Source: Microbacterium horticulturae (GTDB lineage Bacteria > Actinomycetota > Actinomycetes > Actinomycetales > Microbacteriaceae). From it: a stretch of 64,000 bases of DNA. The notes under the pieces are model-generated. The model did no database searches. It was not told the DNA's origin and saw only the letters and a list, made by a program, of their open reading frames with translations. The DNA lies in assembly GCF_029094505.1 (NCBI RefSeq), contig NZ_CP119108.1, positions 2,356,001 through 2,420,000 of the forward strand. The letters run 5' to 3'. A program made the position numbers and the translations under genes. Shown here one piece after another: positions 35,094 through 44,034 of this stretch. Position 1 is the first letter of the stretch; the number at the start of each line of letters is the position of its first letter.

Positions 35094-36310
35094 CGGCGGT
35101 CACGACCGCCACGCCGCCGACGCGTCGCCGGCGCGTCGGCATCTGGGTCTCGATCGGCGTGGTCGTGGTCGTCGTGGGCGTCATCGCGACGATCCTGTCC
35201 GGCCTCGGCCAGTGGAATCGCCGCGACGTGCTCGACCCCGAGTCGACCGGCGCCGACGGGGCCCGCGCCCTGGCCCGGGTGCTCGATCAGCACGGCGTCG
35301 CCGTGCATGTCGTGCGCGACCGGCACGCTCTCGACGAGGCGTTGGATGCCGCCGGCCGCACCGACCGCCTCCCGGCCATGGCCACGCTCGTGCTGCCCGA
35401 CAGCCCGCTGTTGTCGGATGCGACGTTCCAGAAGATGGCCGACGGCGCCGACGACGTCGTGATCGCCCAGCCGCAGGCGCGCGCCGCACGTGTGCTGTTC
35501 GACGCCGAGCTGTCGGGCTACGGCACCGACCAGCCGATCGGCCCCGGCTGCGCGCTGCCGGCCGCTCAGCGGTCAGGATCGATCTCCCCCGGCACGCTGT
35601 TCGCACCCCCGAACGACCCCGACATCACCGCCTGCTACACCGTCGACGGCGACGCAGCTCTGCTGCAGCGCACCCTCGGCGGCCGCACCGTCACCCTTCT
35701 CGATGCGGCCGAACTGTTCACGAACGCGACGCTCGCCGACGACGGCAACGCCGCCCTGGGCGTCAACCTGCTCGGCGTGCACTCCGACCTCATCTGGTAC
35801 GTGCCCTCGGCGGGCGACGCCGACGCCGGCGAGGTCGCGGCCGATCTCGGGTCGCTCACGCCGGGATGGGTGTCGCCCGTCATCGTGCTCCTGCTGCTCG
35901 TCGGCGTCGCCGCCGCCGTGTGGCGGGGGCGCCGTTTCGGCCCGCTGGTCGCCGAGAACCTGCCGGTCACCGTGCGCGCCGCCGAGACGACCGACGGCCG
36001 CGCACGCCTGTACGCACGTTCCGGCGACCGCGTGCACGTCGCCGACCGGCTGCGCATCGGCACTCTCACCCGACTCGCCCGCGTGCTGGGCCTGGGCCGT
36101 GCGACGCCGGCGAACGAGATCTCCGACGCCGTCGCCGACAGACTCGGGATGCCCCGGGCCCAGGTGCGCGGCATCCTCATCGACGATCAGCCCGCCACCG
36201 ATCGCGAACTGCTCACGATCAGCGACCGTCTGCGCGACCTCGAGCGCCGCGTGCACCAGGCGGTGCGCCCCGACACGAACCCGCCCACCGACACGGGGAG
36301 GACCCCATGA
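35090..36310 (+). CDS. DUF4350-domain membrane protein
   Basis: A 406-residue protein. The first helix is at about 17-39, an extracytoplasmic DUF4350 domain (ESTGADGARALARVLDQHGVAV) follows, and a second helix is near 262-282, then a cytoplasmic tail. The GTG start overlaps the DUF4129 stop, and the end overlaps moxR by ATGA. It is a standard member of actinobacterial MoxR-DUF58 clusters. Confidence 0.85.
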   Translation: MTAVTTATPPTRRRRVGIWVSIGVVVVVVGVIATILSGLGQWNRRDVLDPESTGADGARALARVLDQHGVAVHVVRDRHALDEALDAAGRTDRLPAMATLVLPDSPLLSDATFQKMADGADDVVIAQPQARAARVLFDAELSGYGTDQPIGPGCALPAAQRSGSISPGTLFAPPNDPDITACYTVDGDAALLQRTLGGRTVTLLDAAELFTNATLADDGNAALGVNLLGVHSDLIWYVPSAGDADAGEVAADLGSLTPGWVSPVIVLLLLVGVAAAVWRGRRFGPLVAENLPVTVRAAETTDGRARLYARSGDRVHVADRLRIGTLTRLARVLGLGRATPANEISDAVADRLGMPRAQVRGILIDDQPATDRELLTISDRLRDLERRVHQAVRPDTNPPTDTGRTP

Positions 36311-37329
36311 CAGACCCGACGCAGACCCCTCCCGACTCCCGGCCGCCCCGCGAGCACAGCGAGTCGACCCGCTCCGACCCCACCGACGCCGCCCTGCGCG
36401 ACGACCTGCATGCCGTCCGGACGCAGGTCGGCCGTGCCGTCATCGGACAGGACGGCGCTGTGACCGGCCTCTTGATCGCTCTGCTGTCGGGCGGACACGT
36501 GCTGCTAGAGGGCGTGCCGGGCGTCGCGAAGACCCTGCTCGTGCGCGCGTTCAGCAAGGCGCTGGGCCTGGACACCAAGCGCATCCAGTTCACGCCCGAC
36601 CTGATGCCCGGCGATGTGTCCGGCTCGCTCGTCTACGATGCGCGCACGGCCGAGTTCGAGTTCCGTGAGGGGCCGATCTTCACGAACATCGTCCTCGCCG
36701 ACGAGATCAACCGCACGCCACCCAAGACGCAGGCCGCGCTCCTGGAGGCCATGGAAGAGCACCAGGTCACCGCCGACGGCGTGACCCGCGAGCTGCCCGA
36801 CCCGTTCCTGGTCGCGGCGACCCAGAACCCGATCGAGCACGAGGGCACCTACCCGCTCCCCGAGGCGCAGCTCGACCGCTTTCTGCTCAAGCTCGTTGTG
36901 TCGGTCCCCGAGCGCGACGCCGAGCTGCGGGTGCTGCGCCAGCACGCCGACGGCTTCGACCCGCACACCCTGGCGGGCATCGAACCGGTGGTCGATGCCG
37001 AGCGGCTGCGCGCAGCGCGCCGAGCCGCGGCATCCACCGCCGTCACCGACGACGTGCTCGCGTACCTCGTCGATCTCGCGCGCGCGACCCGCCAGAGCCC
37101 GTCGGTGCAGCTCGGGGTCAGTCCACGCGCGGCGACCGCGCTGCTGGCCGCGGCGAAGGCGTGGGCGTGGCTGAGCGGATACCCGGCCGTCACGCCCGAC
37201 CACATCCAGACGATGCTCGTGCCCACGTGGCGGCATCGCATCCGTCTGCGGCCCGACGCGGCGCTCGAGGGCGTCTCGGTGGATGCGGTGCTCACCGCCG
37301 TGCTGCAGCAGACCCGGGTTCCCATCTGA
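36307..37329 (+). CDS. MoxR-family AAA+ ATPase
   Basis: A 340-residue ATPase. Walker A is GVPGVAKT (about 78-85), Walker B VLADEINR (about 142-149), with sensor sequence AATQNPIEHEGTYPLPEAQLDRF. MoxR ATPases act as chaperones for assembly or activation of partners, usually the VWA/DUF58 protein encoded next to them. ATG 36307 overlaps the DUF4350 stop (ATGA). Confidence 0.93.
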   Translation: MTDPTQTPPDSRPPREHSESTRSDPTDAALRDDLHAVRTQVGRAVIGQDGAVTGLLIALLSGGHVLLEGVPGVAKTLLVRAFSKALGLDTKRIQFTPDLMPGDVSGSLVYDARTAEFEFREGPIFTNIVLADEINRTPPKTQAALLEAMEEHQVTADGVTRELPDPFLVAATQNPIEHEGTYPLPEAQLDRFLLKLVVSVPERDAELRVLRQHADGFDPHTLAGIEPVVDAERLRAARRAAASTAVTDDVLAYLVDLARATRQSPSVQLGVSPRAATALLAAAKAWAWLSGYPAVTPDHIQTMLVPTWRHRIRLRPDAALEGVSVDAVLTAVLQQTRVPI

Positions 37330-37331
37330 TC

Positions 37332-38633
37332 GTGCACCTCACCGGCCGCTTCCCTCTCCTCCTCGCCGCAGGCGTGGTGCCCGTCGTCGCACTGTCGATC
37401 GCGGGCGTCGACCCGTGGCTGACGCTGGGGGGCTGGCTCGTGCTCTGCCTGGCGGCGGCGGGAGTGGATGCCGCTGTCGCGGCCGATCCGCGCCGGGTGC
37501 ACGTCGATCGCACCGTTCCCCGACGCGCCCTGCGCGACAGCCGCGTGCACACGACGCTCACCCTGCGCGGCCCGCAGCAGCTGCACGGCCAGCTGCGGGA
37601 CGCGTGGCAGCCCACCGCCGGCGCCCCCCATGCCCGCGCCGTGGTGCACCTCGAGGCCGATGTGCCGCTGCGCATCGACGTTCCGCTGCAGCCGCGCCGG
37701 CGCGGCGAGCTCGTGTCGGAGTTCGTGGTGCTGCGCAGCGTCGGGCCGCTGGGGCTGGCCGGGCGCCAGTCGCGGCTGAACGTGCGCGGCGCGGTCCGTG
37801 TGCTGCCGCCGTTCACTGCGCGTCGGCATCTGCCGTCGCGACTCGCCCGGCTGCGCGAGCTCGACGGGGCCACGAGCGTGCTGGTGCGCGGGCAGGGCAG
37901 CGAGTTCGACAGCCTGCGCCCGTATGTGCGCGGTGACGACGTGCGCTCGATCGACTGGCGCGCCACCGCGCGCGCGGGCACCACGATGCTGCGCACCTGG
38001 CGACCCGAGCGCGACCGGCACATCGTGATCGTCATCGACACCGGGCGCACCTCCGCGGCCCGCGTCGGTGACGGCGTACGCCTGGACGCCGAAATGGAAG
38101 CCACGCTGCTGCTCGCGGCACTGGCCGTACAGGCCGGCGACCACGTGCACCTCGTGATGGCAGACCGCGCCGTGCGCGCACGCGTCAGCGGCGTCGACGG
38201 AGAGAAGCTGCTCCCCGCGCTGGTGGACGCAATGGCCCCCATCGAACCCACGCTCATCGACACCGACTGGGATGCCGTGGCCGCCCACGTCCGTTCGCTC
38301 ACGGTGCGGCCGTCGCTGATCGTGCTGCTGACCGCGCAGGACGAGGCCACCGCCGCCCGCGGGTTCCTCGGCACGCTGCCCGGGTTCATCGCCCGTGCGC
38401 ATGTGCTGATCGGAACCGTCACCGACACCGGCCTGGCCGCCCAGGCCCGCGCGCGTGCCACGGCCGGAGAGATCTTCCGCGCCGCGGCCGCAGAGCAGAC
38501 GCTCTCCGACGCCGACCGGGTCATCCAGGCCGTGGTCGCCGCGGGCGCCGACGCGCTCACCGACGGCCCCGAAGAGCTTCCCCCGCGTATCGCGGACCGG
38601 TACCTGCAGCTGAAGGCCGCCGGCCGGCTGTAG
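37332..38633 (+). CDS. DUF58-domain protein
   Basis: A 433-residue protein with two N-terminal helices (about 8-50), a beta-rich region and the DUF58 signature GSEFDSLRPYVRGDDVRSIDW (near 197-217) leading into a VWA-like fold with VIVIDTGRTS. It should partner the MoxR ATPase. GTG 37332 starts 2 nt after the moxR stop. A type-1 palindromic element begins 7 nt beyond its stop. Confidence 0.9.
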   Translation: MHLTGRFPLLLAAGVVPVVALSIAGVDPWLTLGGWLVLCLAAAGVDAAVAADPRRVHVDRTVPRRALRDSRVHTTLTLRGPQQLHGQLRDAWQPTAGAPHARAVVHLEADVPLRIDVPLQPRRRGELVSEFVVLRSVGPLGLAGRQSRLNVRGAVRVLPPFTARRHLPSRLARLRELDGATSVLVRGQGSEFDSLRPYVRGDDVRSIDWRATARAGTTMLRTWRPERDRHIVIVIDTGRTSAARVGDGVRLDAEMEATLLLAALAVQAGDHVHLVMADRAVRARVSGVDGEKLLPALVDAMAPIEPTLIDTDWDAVAAHVRSLTVRPSLIVLLTAQDEATAARGFLGTLPGFIARAHVLIGTVTDTGLAAQARARATAGEIFRAAAAEQTLSDADRVIQAVVAAGADALTDGPEELPPRIADRYLQLKAAGRL

Positions 38634-38640
38634 GGGTGTT

Positions 38641-38700
38641 GTTCAGTCGTCACGGATGACCGTTTCCGGGCCGGAGAACCGTCATCTGTGACGACCGAAC
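38641..38700. repeat. 60 bp palindromic element, type 1, copy 5
   Basis: The ends are GTTCAGTCGTCACGGATGAC and GTGACGACCGAAC. This copy has the best self-complementarity of the five: only a GGGCC centre separates well-paired arms of about 27 nt. Confidence 0.92.
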
Positions 38701-38733
38701 GAGCCGGGTGGATGCCGCGGGCCGGGCGGCGAG

Positions 38734-38985
38734 ATGCAGCGCGTGAGCAACCTCTGCCACGGCGCGCTGGTGTCGACCGTGGGGCTGACGGTGCCGGCCG
38801 TGCTGATCGTCGGGCTGGTCAGCCGACAGAGTCCCGTCTTCGGAGTGGACGGGATCGGGATGCTGCTGCTCGTCGCCACGCTCGCGCTGTCGATCGCAAC
38901 CTTCTCGAGTTGACGCGTCGGGGCGCTGCACGGCGCGGCGCATCTCGCGCTGTTCGCGGTGTACGTGCTGAGCGTCTTCGCCTGA
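38734..38985 (+). pseudogene. Remnant of a calcium:proton antiporter (ChaA), C-terminal part
   Basis: The frame reads QRVSNLCHGALVSTVGLTVP, then a second hydrophobic segment, then a TGA stop at 38911-38913, and continues in frame with RVGALHGAAHLALFAVYV and a natural stop at 38983-38985. This resembles the C-terminal two to three helices of actinobacterial ChaA/CaxA, including the LHGAAHL motif. The N-terminal 75-80% is missing, and the type-1 element lies just upstream, so the gene is both truncated and interrupted by a stop. Confidence 0.7.
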
Positions 38986-39114
38986 TCGATTGCGCTCGCC
39001 CGGACGACGAAACCCCGCAACCGCGTGTCGCACCGCCCGGCCAGCCCGCAGGTGCCGATAATCTCGCGACATCGGCGTGTCTACCAGCGGCGCCGCCGAG
39101 CAAAGGAGACACCC

Positions 39115-39873
39115 ATGTCGGATGCAACACCTGCAGCGTCACCGCTCGTCACCCGCATGGTCGCCGAAGCCATCGGAACACTCGTCCTGGTCTTCGGCGG
39201 TGTGGGCACCGCCCTGTACGCAGCAGACTTCGCCGTCGGCGGTGAAGGCACGCCGCTGGGCGTCGGGCATCTCGGCGTCGCGTTGGCCTTTGGTCTGACC
39301 GTGCTGGTCGGCGTGTACGCGTGGGGTCCGATCTCGGGCGGCCATTTCAACCCCGCGATCACCCTCGGCATGGCCACCGCCGGACGCTTCGCCTGGAAGG
39401 ACGTCACCGGCTACATCGTGGCGCAGATCGTCGGCGGTGCCGTCGGCTCGACGCTTCTGGTGCTCATCGGGCTGTTCGGCCCCGACAAGTGGCTGAGCAA
39501 CGCGCAATCGGGCGGTTTCGCCAGCAACGGATTCGGCGAGCACTCCCCCAGCGGATGGGGCGTCGGCGCGGCCATCGTCATCGAGATCATCCTCACCTGT
39601 GTCTTCGTGCTCGTGGTCGCCGGCTCGACGAGCAAGCGCGCTCCGGTCGGCTTCGCGGGCATCGCGATCGGCCTGACGCTGACGCTCATCCACCTCATTT
39701 CGATCCCGATCGACAACACCTCGGTGAACCCGGCACGTTCGATCGCCGCGGCGATCTACGGCGGCGTCGGACCGCTCGCCCAGCTCTGGGTGTTCATCGT
39801 CTTCCCGCTCGTGGGCGGCGTGCTCGCCGGCCTGATCCACCGCGCGCTGTTCCCCGAGCCGCAGGCAGCCTGA
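39115..39873 (+). CDS. aqpZ: Aquaporin Z-type channel
   Basis: A 252-residue MIP-family protein with six helices and both half-helix motifs, here FNPA and VNPARS. The GGHFNPAITLG and NTSVNPARSIAAAI contexts and absence of the glycerol-type Asp after the second NPA favour a water channel. AAAGGAG lies 7 nt before ATG 39115. A CCGCCCGGGCGG palindrome overlaps the end of the stop, and a larger stem-loop at 39927 probably ends transcription. Confidence 0.92.
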   Translation: MSDATPAASPLVTRMVAEAIGTLVLVFGGVGTALYAADFAVGGEGTPLGVGHLGVALAFGLTVLVGVYAWGPISGGHFNPAITLGMATAGRFAWKDVTGYIVAQIVGGAVGSTLLVLIGLFGPDKWLSNAQSGGFASNGFGEHSPSGWGVGAAIVIEIILTCVFVLVVAGSTSKRAPVGFAGIAIGLTLTLIHLISIPIDNTSVNPARSIAAAIYGGVGPLAQLWVFIVFPLVGGVLAGLIHRALFPEPQAA

Positions 39874-39926
39874 CCGCCCGGGCGGCCCGGGCTCGGCCGC
39901 GGGCCCGGCGCCTTCACCCTCACCGG

Positions 39927-39993
39927 TGAGAGTGCAACTGGTGGACGAGAGGTAGGGAAATACCCGCTTCCTCGTCCACCAGATGCACTCTCA
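39927..39993. repeat. Long stem-loop (type 3) between convergent genes
   Basis: TGAGAGTGCAACTGGTGGAC (from 39927) pairs through 23 positions with the arm ending CCAGATGCACTCTCA at 39993, with one mismatch; the loop is 21 nt. It may be a bidirectional terminator or another mobile palindrome. Confidence 0.85.
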
Positions 39994-40031
39994 GCGTTTT
40001 GTGCGGGGGTGCGAGCCCGGCGCGACCGCGC

Positions 40032-40688
40032 TCAGCGCTCGGGCGCTGAGGCCACGGCCTCGGCGATCGGCGTCGGGCCGGTGTTGAAGCAGATCGTCTT
40101 GTGCCCGCTCGACGCGTCGGCAAGGACGGCGGCGATGGTGGATGCCACGTCCCCGCGCGGCACGGAACCCGAGGTTTCGGCCGCCACATCAATCCGACCG
40201 GTCGGTTCGTCGAGGGTGAGCGAACTCGGGGCGACGATCGTCCAGTCCAGGCCGCTCGCGCGCAGGTGCGCGTCGGCGTCGGCCTTCGCCTCGGCGTACG
40301 CGTGGAACGGGTCACCCTCGGGCACGCCGTGGTCCAGGCGCGCGCCGAAGTACGAGACCATCACGTAGCGTCGCACATCGGCGGCGGCCGCGGCATCCAT
40401 CGACCGGATCGCCGCGTCGCGGTCGACCGCGTACGTGCGCTCGGGGTTGCCGCCGCCCGCTCCCGCCGACCATACGACCGCGTCGTTGCCGGCGATGATG
40501 TTGGTGAGCTGGTCCTCGTCGAGCTGCTCGATGTCGGCGACCAGGGGCGCCGCTCCGGTGGCGGCGACCTCGCCCTCGTGCGCGGGATTGCGGATGACGC
40601 CGGTCACGGTGTCGCCGCGGGCCACCAGCTGCGGGGCCAGTCGCAGGGCGACCTTGCCGTGGGCGCCGATGATGAGAATGCGTGCCAT
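40032..40688 (-). CDS. NAD(P)-binding protein, NmrA/atypical SDR type
   Basis: A 218-residue protein with an N-terminal Rossmann motif IIGAHGKVALRLAPQL (GxxGxxx), VIRNP and a conserved VMVSYFGA region, ending in a PSSLTLDEPTGRI segment. It belongs to the NAD(P)H-binding YwnB/NmrA-like atypical SDRs that lack the YxxxK pair. GGGAGC lies 5-6 nt upstream of ATG 40688. The substrate is unknown; redox sensing or quinone reduction is possible. Confidence 0.85.
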   Translation of the reverse strand: MARILIIGAHGKVALRLAPQLVARGDTVTGVIRNPAHEGEVAATGAAPLVADIEQLDEDQLTNIIAGNDAVVWSAGAGGGNPERTYAVDRDAAIRSMDAAAAADVRRYVMVSYFGARLDHGVPEGDPFHAYAEAKADADAHLRASGLDWTIVAPSSLTLDEPTGRIDVAAETSGSVPRGDVASTIAAVLADASSGHKTICFNTGPTPIAEAVASAPER

Positions 40689-40841
40689 TGGTGCTCCCTT
40701 CGTGTCCCCCGAGCCTACGCGGGGCGCGTCGCGCCCGCGCACGGGCCGGGTATCTGTCGCCACCGCGCGCCGGCGACCACCAGGGCGGCAGATCCGTAGA
40801 CAAGTGGATGCCGCGTGCCGGCGCCCCGCCCACGATCCCAG

Positions 40842-40901
40842 ATGACTTGCCGCAAGTGGTGGGTCAGAATCGCCACGCACCCACCATTTACGGCAAGTCA
40901 T
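40842..40901. repeat. 60 bp palindrome, type 4
   Basis: ATGACTTGCCGCAAGTGG... pairs with ...ATTTACGGCAAGTCAT over 23 positions with two mismatches; the loop is 14 nt. The length is again 60 bp, but the sequence is unrelated to type 1. Confidence 0.85.
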
Positions 40902-40929
40902 GCGCCGAGGGGACCCGCCCGCGCCCGCC

Positions 40930-41003
40930 CGCACGCCGAAGGGCCCGCCCGCACCAGCCCGCACACCGAAGAGCGCGCACGCCGAAGAGCGCGCACGCCG
41001 AAG
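40930..41003. repeat. Four copies of CGCACGCCGAAG
   Basis: Copies start at 40930, 40960 (one mismatch), 40976 and 40992. The last two intervals are 16 nt. It is a short degenerate tandem array. Confidence 0.7.
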
Positions 41004-41034
41004 GGCCGGCACCCCCGTGCGGAAGTACCGGCCC
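41003..41034 (-). terminator. katG terminator hairpin
   Basis: GGGCCGG (41003-41009) pairs with CCGGCCC (41028-41034), about 30 nt past the katG stop. Confidence 0.55.
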
Positions 41035-41066
41035 TCGCTGCGCCCGCTCAGGGCGCCGTCAGCGGA

Positions 41067-43322
41067 TCACTCCAGGTCGAAGCGGTCCAGCTCGGTGACC
41101 TTGCCCCAGGCCGCGGCGAAGTCGTTCACGAACTTCTCGCCCGCGTCGTCGGCGGCGTACACCTCCGCCAGCGCTCGCAGCTCGGAGTTCGAGCCGAACA
41201 CCAGGTCGGCACGGGTGCCGATCCACTTGCGCTCACCGGTGCCGAAGTCGCTGCCGGCGAAGGCGTGCGAACCCGGGTCGACCGGCTTCCACTCGGTGCC
41301 CATGTCGAGCACGTTGACGAAGAAGTCGTTCGTGAGCACGCCCGGGCGCTCGGTGAACACGCCGTACTTCGAGCCGTCCCAGTTGGCGTCGAGCACACGC
41401 AGGCCGCCGACCAGCACCGTCATCTCGGGAGCGGTGAGCTTCAGCAGGCTCGCCTTGTCGACCAGCAGGAACTCCGCCGGCAGGTCCGCGGCCGCCGCCA
41501 GCGGGCCGACGTAGTTGCGGAAGCCGTCGGCGACCGGCTCGAGATAGCTGAACGAGTCGACGTCGGTCTGCTCCTGCGTGGCGTCGGTGCGCCCGGGGTG
41601 GAACGGCACGACGACGTCGAATCCGGCATCCTTCGCGGCCTTCTCGACGCCCGCGTTGCCGGCGAGCACGATCAGGTCGGCCAGCGAGACCTCCTTGCCG
41701 AAGCCCTCCTTGATGCCGCGCAGCACGTCGAGCACCTTGGCGGTGCGCTCGGGGTTGTTCGACTCCCAGTCCTTCTGCGGGGCCAGCGCCAGGCGCGCGC
41801 CGTTGGCGCCGCCACGACGGTCGCTGCCGCGGAACGAAGCCGCTGCCGCCCACGTGGTGGCCACGAGCTCGGGCACGGTCAGGCCCGACGCGAGGATCTG
41901 CTGCTTGAGCGTGGCGGCGTCGACCTCGGTGATGAGCTCGGCGGGCGGTGCGGGCACCGGGTCCTGCCAGATGAGCTCCTCGGCGGGCGCGAGTTCGCCG
42001 AGGTACCGGGTCTTCGGCCCCAGGTCACGGTGGGTCAGCTTGAACCAGGCCCGGGCGAACGCGTCGGCGAAGGCGTCGGGGTCGTCCCGGAACTTCTGCG
42101 AGATCGGCCCGTAGATCGGGTCGAAGCGCAGCGACAGGTCGCTGGTGAGCATACGCGGCTCGCGACGCGTGGTGGCGTCGTGCGCCATCGGCACCATGTC
42201 GGCGCCCGCGCCGTTCTTCGGCCGCCACTGCTTGGCGCCGGCCGGGCTTTCCATGAGCTCCCACTCGTACGCATACAGAATGTGGAAGAACTCGTTGTCC
42301 CAGCGGGTCGGGTGGTAGGTCCAGGTGACTTCCAGGCCACTGGCGGTCTGGTCGTCGCCCTTGCCCGTGCCGTGGGCGTTCTTCCAGCCGATGCCCATCT
42401 GCTCCATCGGGGCTTCCTCGGGGGCCGCTCCCACGAGGTCGGCAGGGCCGGCGCCGTGCGTCTTGCCGAAGGTGTGACCACCGGCGATGAGGGCGACGGT
42501 CTCTTCGTCGTTCATTGCCATGCGCGCGAACGTCTCACGGATGTCACCGGCGAGCTCGAGCGGGTCGGGGTTGCCGCCCACGCCCTCGGGGTTGACGTAG
42601 ATGAGACCCATCTGGGTCGCCGCGAGCGGGTTCTCGAGATCGCGCTTCTTGCCCGGCTCGTAGCGTTCCTCGTCTCCGAGCCAGGTGTTCTCCGAGCCCC
42701 AGTACACGTCGTCGTCGGGCTCCCACGCGTCGACGCGGCCGCCGGCGAAGCCGAAGGTCTTGAAGCCCATCTGCTCGAGCGCGACGTTGCCCGCGAAGAT
42801 CATGAGGTCGGCCCACGAGACCTGCTTGCCCCACTTCTTCTTGACCGGCCACAGAATACGGCGGGGCTTGTCGAGGCCCACGTTGTCGGGCCAGCTGTTC
42901 AGCGGCGCGAACCGCTGCTGGCCGGTGCTGCCGCCGCCGCGGCCGTCGGTCACCCGGTAGGTGCCGGCGCTGTGCCATGCCATGCGGATGACCGCCGGGC
43001 CGTAGTTCTCGAAGTCGGCGGGCCACCAGTCCTGCCGCGTGGTCAGGACCTCTTCGATGTCGCGGCGGAGCTCCTCGAGGTCGACGTTCTCGAAGTTGGC
43101 GCGGTAGTCGAAGTCTTCGTCGAGGGGATTCGTCTCGGCCGGGTTCTTCGCGAGCACCTTCAGGTTGAGCCGGTTCGGCCACCAGTTGCGCGCGCTCGAC
43201 CCGCCGGCGGGGCTGGCGCCGTGGATGACCGGGCAGACGGCCTCCTCGGCGGCGACGTGCTGTTCCTCGTCGGTGGGCGTGGGGATGACGCCCTCAGATT
43301 CGTCGGTGATGTTGTCGGTCAT
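41067..43322 (-). CDS. katG: Catalase-peroxidase KatG
   Basis: A 751-residue bifunctional haem enzyme that removes hydrogen peroxide. The distal pocket is [11 protein letters not shown] (near 111-121), the proximal haem ligand lies in [10 protein letters not shown], and LIYVNPEGV contains the Tyr of the Met-Tyr-Trp adduct. The C-terminal duplicated domain is complete. GAAGGGACATCAG precedes ATG 43322. It lies 38 nt after furA on the same strand, the standard furA-katG operon. Confidence 0.97.
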   Translation of the reverse strand: MTDNITDESEGVIPTPTDEEQHVAAEEAVCPVIHGASPAGGSSARNWWPNRLNLKVLAKNPAETNPLDEDFDYRANFENVDLEELRRDIEEVLTTRQDWWPADFENYGPAVIRMAWHSAGTYRVTDGRGGGSTGQQRFAPLNSWPDNVGLDKPRRILWPVKKKWGKQVSWADLMIFAGNVALEQMGFKTFGFAGGRVDAWEPDDDVYWGSENTWLGDEERYEPGKKRDLENPLAATQMGLIYVNPEGVGGNPDPLELAGDIRETFARMAMNDEETVALIAGGHTFGKTHGAGPADLVGAAPEEAPMEQMGIGWKNAHGTGKGDDQTASGLEVTWTYHPTRWDNEFFHILYAYEWELMESPAGAKQWRPKNGAGADMVPMAHDATTRREPRMLTSDLSLRFDPIYGPISQKFRDDPDAFADAFARAWFKLTHRDLGPKTRYLGELAPAEELIWQDPVPAPPAELITEVDAATLKQQILASGLTVPELVATTWAAAASFRGSDRRGGANGARLALAPQKDWESNNPERTAKVLDVLRGIKEGFGKEVSLADLIVLAGNAGVEKAAKDAGFDVVVPFHPGRTDATQEQTDVDSFSYLEPVADGFRNYVGPLAAAADLPAEFLLVDKASLLKLTAPEMTVLVGGLRVLDANWDGSKYGVFTERPGVLTNDFFVNVLDMGTEWKPVDPGSHAFAGSDFGTGERKWIGTRADLVFGSNSELRALAEVYAADDAGEKFVNDFAAAWGKVTELDRFDLE

Positions 43323-43360
43323 CTGATGTCCCTTCTTCGATGTCGGTTGCGGTTGTGGAG

Positions 43361-43801
43361 TCAGGCAGCGGATGCGGCACAGTCGGCGCACATCCCCCAG
43401 AAGGTCACCTCGGCCTCGTGCACGACGAAGCCCGCGGTGGCGGACGGCGTCAGGCATGGCGCCTCGCCGACGACGCAATCGACGTCGACGACGGCACCGC
43501 AGGCGGTGCACACGAGGTGGTGGTGGTTGTCGCCGACACGCAGCTCGAACAGCTGCGGACGCCCGGCGGGCTCGATGCGGCGCGCGAGGCCCGCGTCGGC
43601 GAAGTCGTTCAGCGCGTTGTAGACGGACTGCAGACTGGGGTGCTCGAGCAGCGGCGCGACCTGCGCGTACACGGCGTCGGCACTGGCATGCGGCAGGTTC
43701 CTCAGGGCGTCGAACACGGCCGACCGAGAGTCGGTCACGCGCAGGCCCGCGGCACGAATGGCGGTCGCGGCATCCCACTCGTCGATCTCGTGCGTGTGCA
43801 T
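43361..43801 (-). CDS. furA: Fur-family regulator FurA
   Basis: A 146-residue regulator. A winged helix (about 10-85: [14 protein letters not shown]...[17 protein letters not shown]) and a metal-binding/dimer domain with HHHLVC, CTAC and CADC cysteine motifs are visible. FurA represses katG and itself and releases on peroxide. TAGAAT at 43808-43813 is exactly 6 nt before ATG 43801, fitting the leaderless furA mRNA known from mycobacteria and streptomycetes. Confidence 0.95.
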   Translation of the reverse strand: MHTHEIDEWDAATAIRAAGLRVTDSRSAVFDALRNLPHASADAVYAQVAPLLEHPSLQSVYNALNDFADAGLARRIEPAGRPQLFELRVGDNHHHLVCTACGAVVDVDCVVGEAPCLTPSATAGFVVHEAEVTFWGMCADCAASAA

Positions 43802-43820
43802 GCCTTTATTCTACCCTTGA

Positions 43821-43830
43821 TTTGATCAAA
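43821..43830. promoter_or_regulatory. FurA operator candidate TTTGATCAAA
   Basis: A perfect 10 bp AT-rich palindrome in the -35/-10 spacer of the furA promoter (flanked by TTGAT to its left). Position and sequence fit an autoregulatory FurA site. Confidence 0.65.
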
Positions 43831-43889
43831 ACAAAAGTGGATGCCGCAGCTCGCTGTGCCTGGATCGCGCGCGACGACGCTTCCTGAAC

Positions 43890-43964
43890 GTATTGAACTT
43901 CCCGTTCACACGGCTCCTCGGGGCGGCTGAGCGTGGCTGTGCGTGTGAACCGGAAGTTCAATGC
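43890..43964. repeat. Type-2 palindromic element, copy 2
   Basis: TATTGAACTTCCCGTTCACA pairs with TGTGAACCGGAAGTTCAATG across a core of about 33 nt. Arms match the copy at 27028; the core is shorter and different. Confidence 0.85.
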
Positions 43965-44034
43965 GGTTATCGCATGCTTCGCCGCCCGTTGAGTGAGCGG
44001 GAGCCCCGGTTGAGTGAGCGAGCGCCCGCCGCCC

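Larger units (their letters stand above)
38634..39114. other. Gap between DUF58 gene and aqpZ
   Basis: This 481 nt stretch contains type-1 element copy 5 (38641-38700), a chaA remnant (38734-38985) and about 120 nt with AAAGGAG before aqpZ. Nothing else is visible. Confidence 0.7.
40689..41066. other. Gap between NAD(P)-binding gene and katG
   Basis: This 378 nt stretch contains a GTGGATGCCGCG motif (40804), a type-4 palindrome (40842-40901), short CGCACGCCGAAG repeats (40930-41003) and the katG terminator (41003-41034). No gene is seen. Confidence 0.65.
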
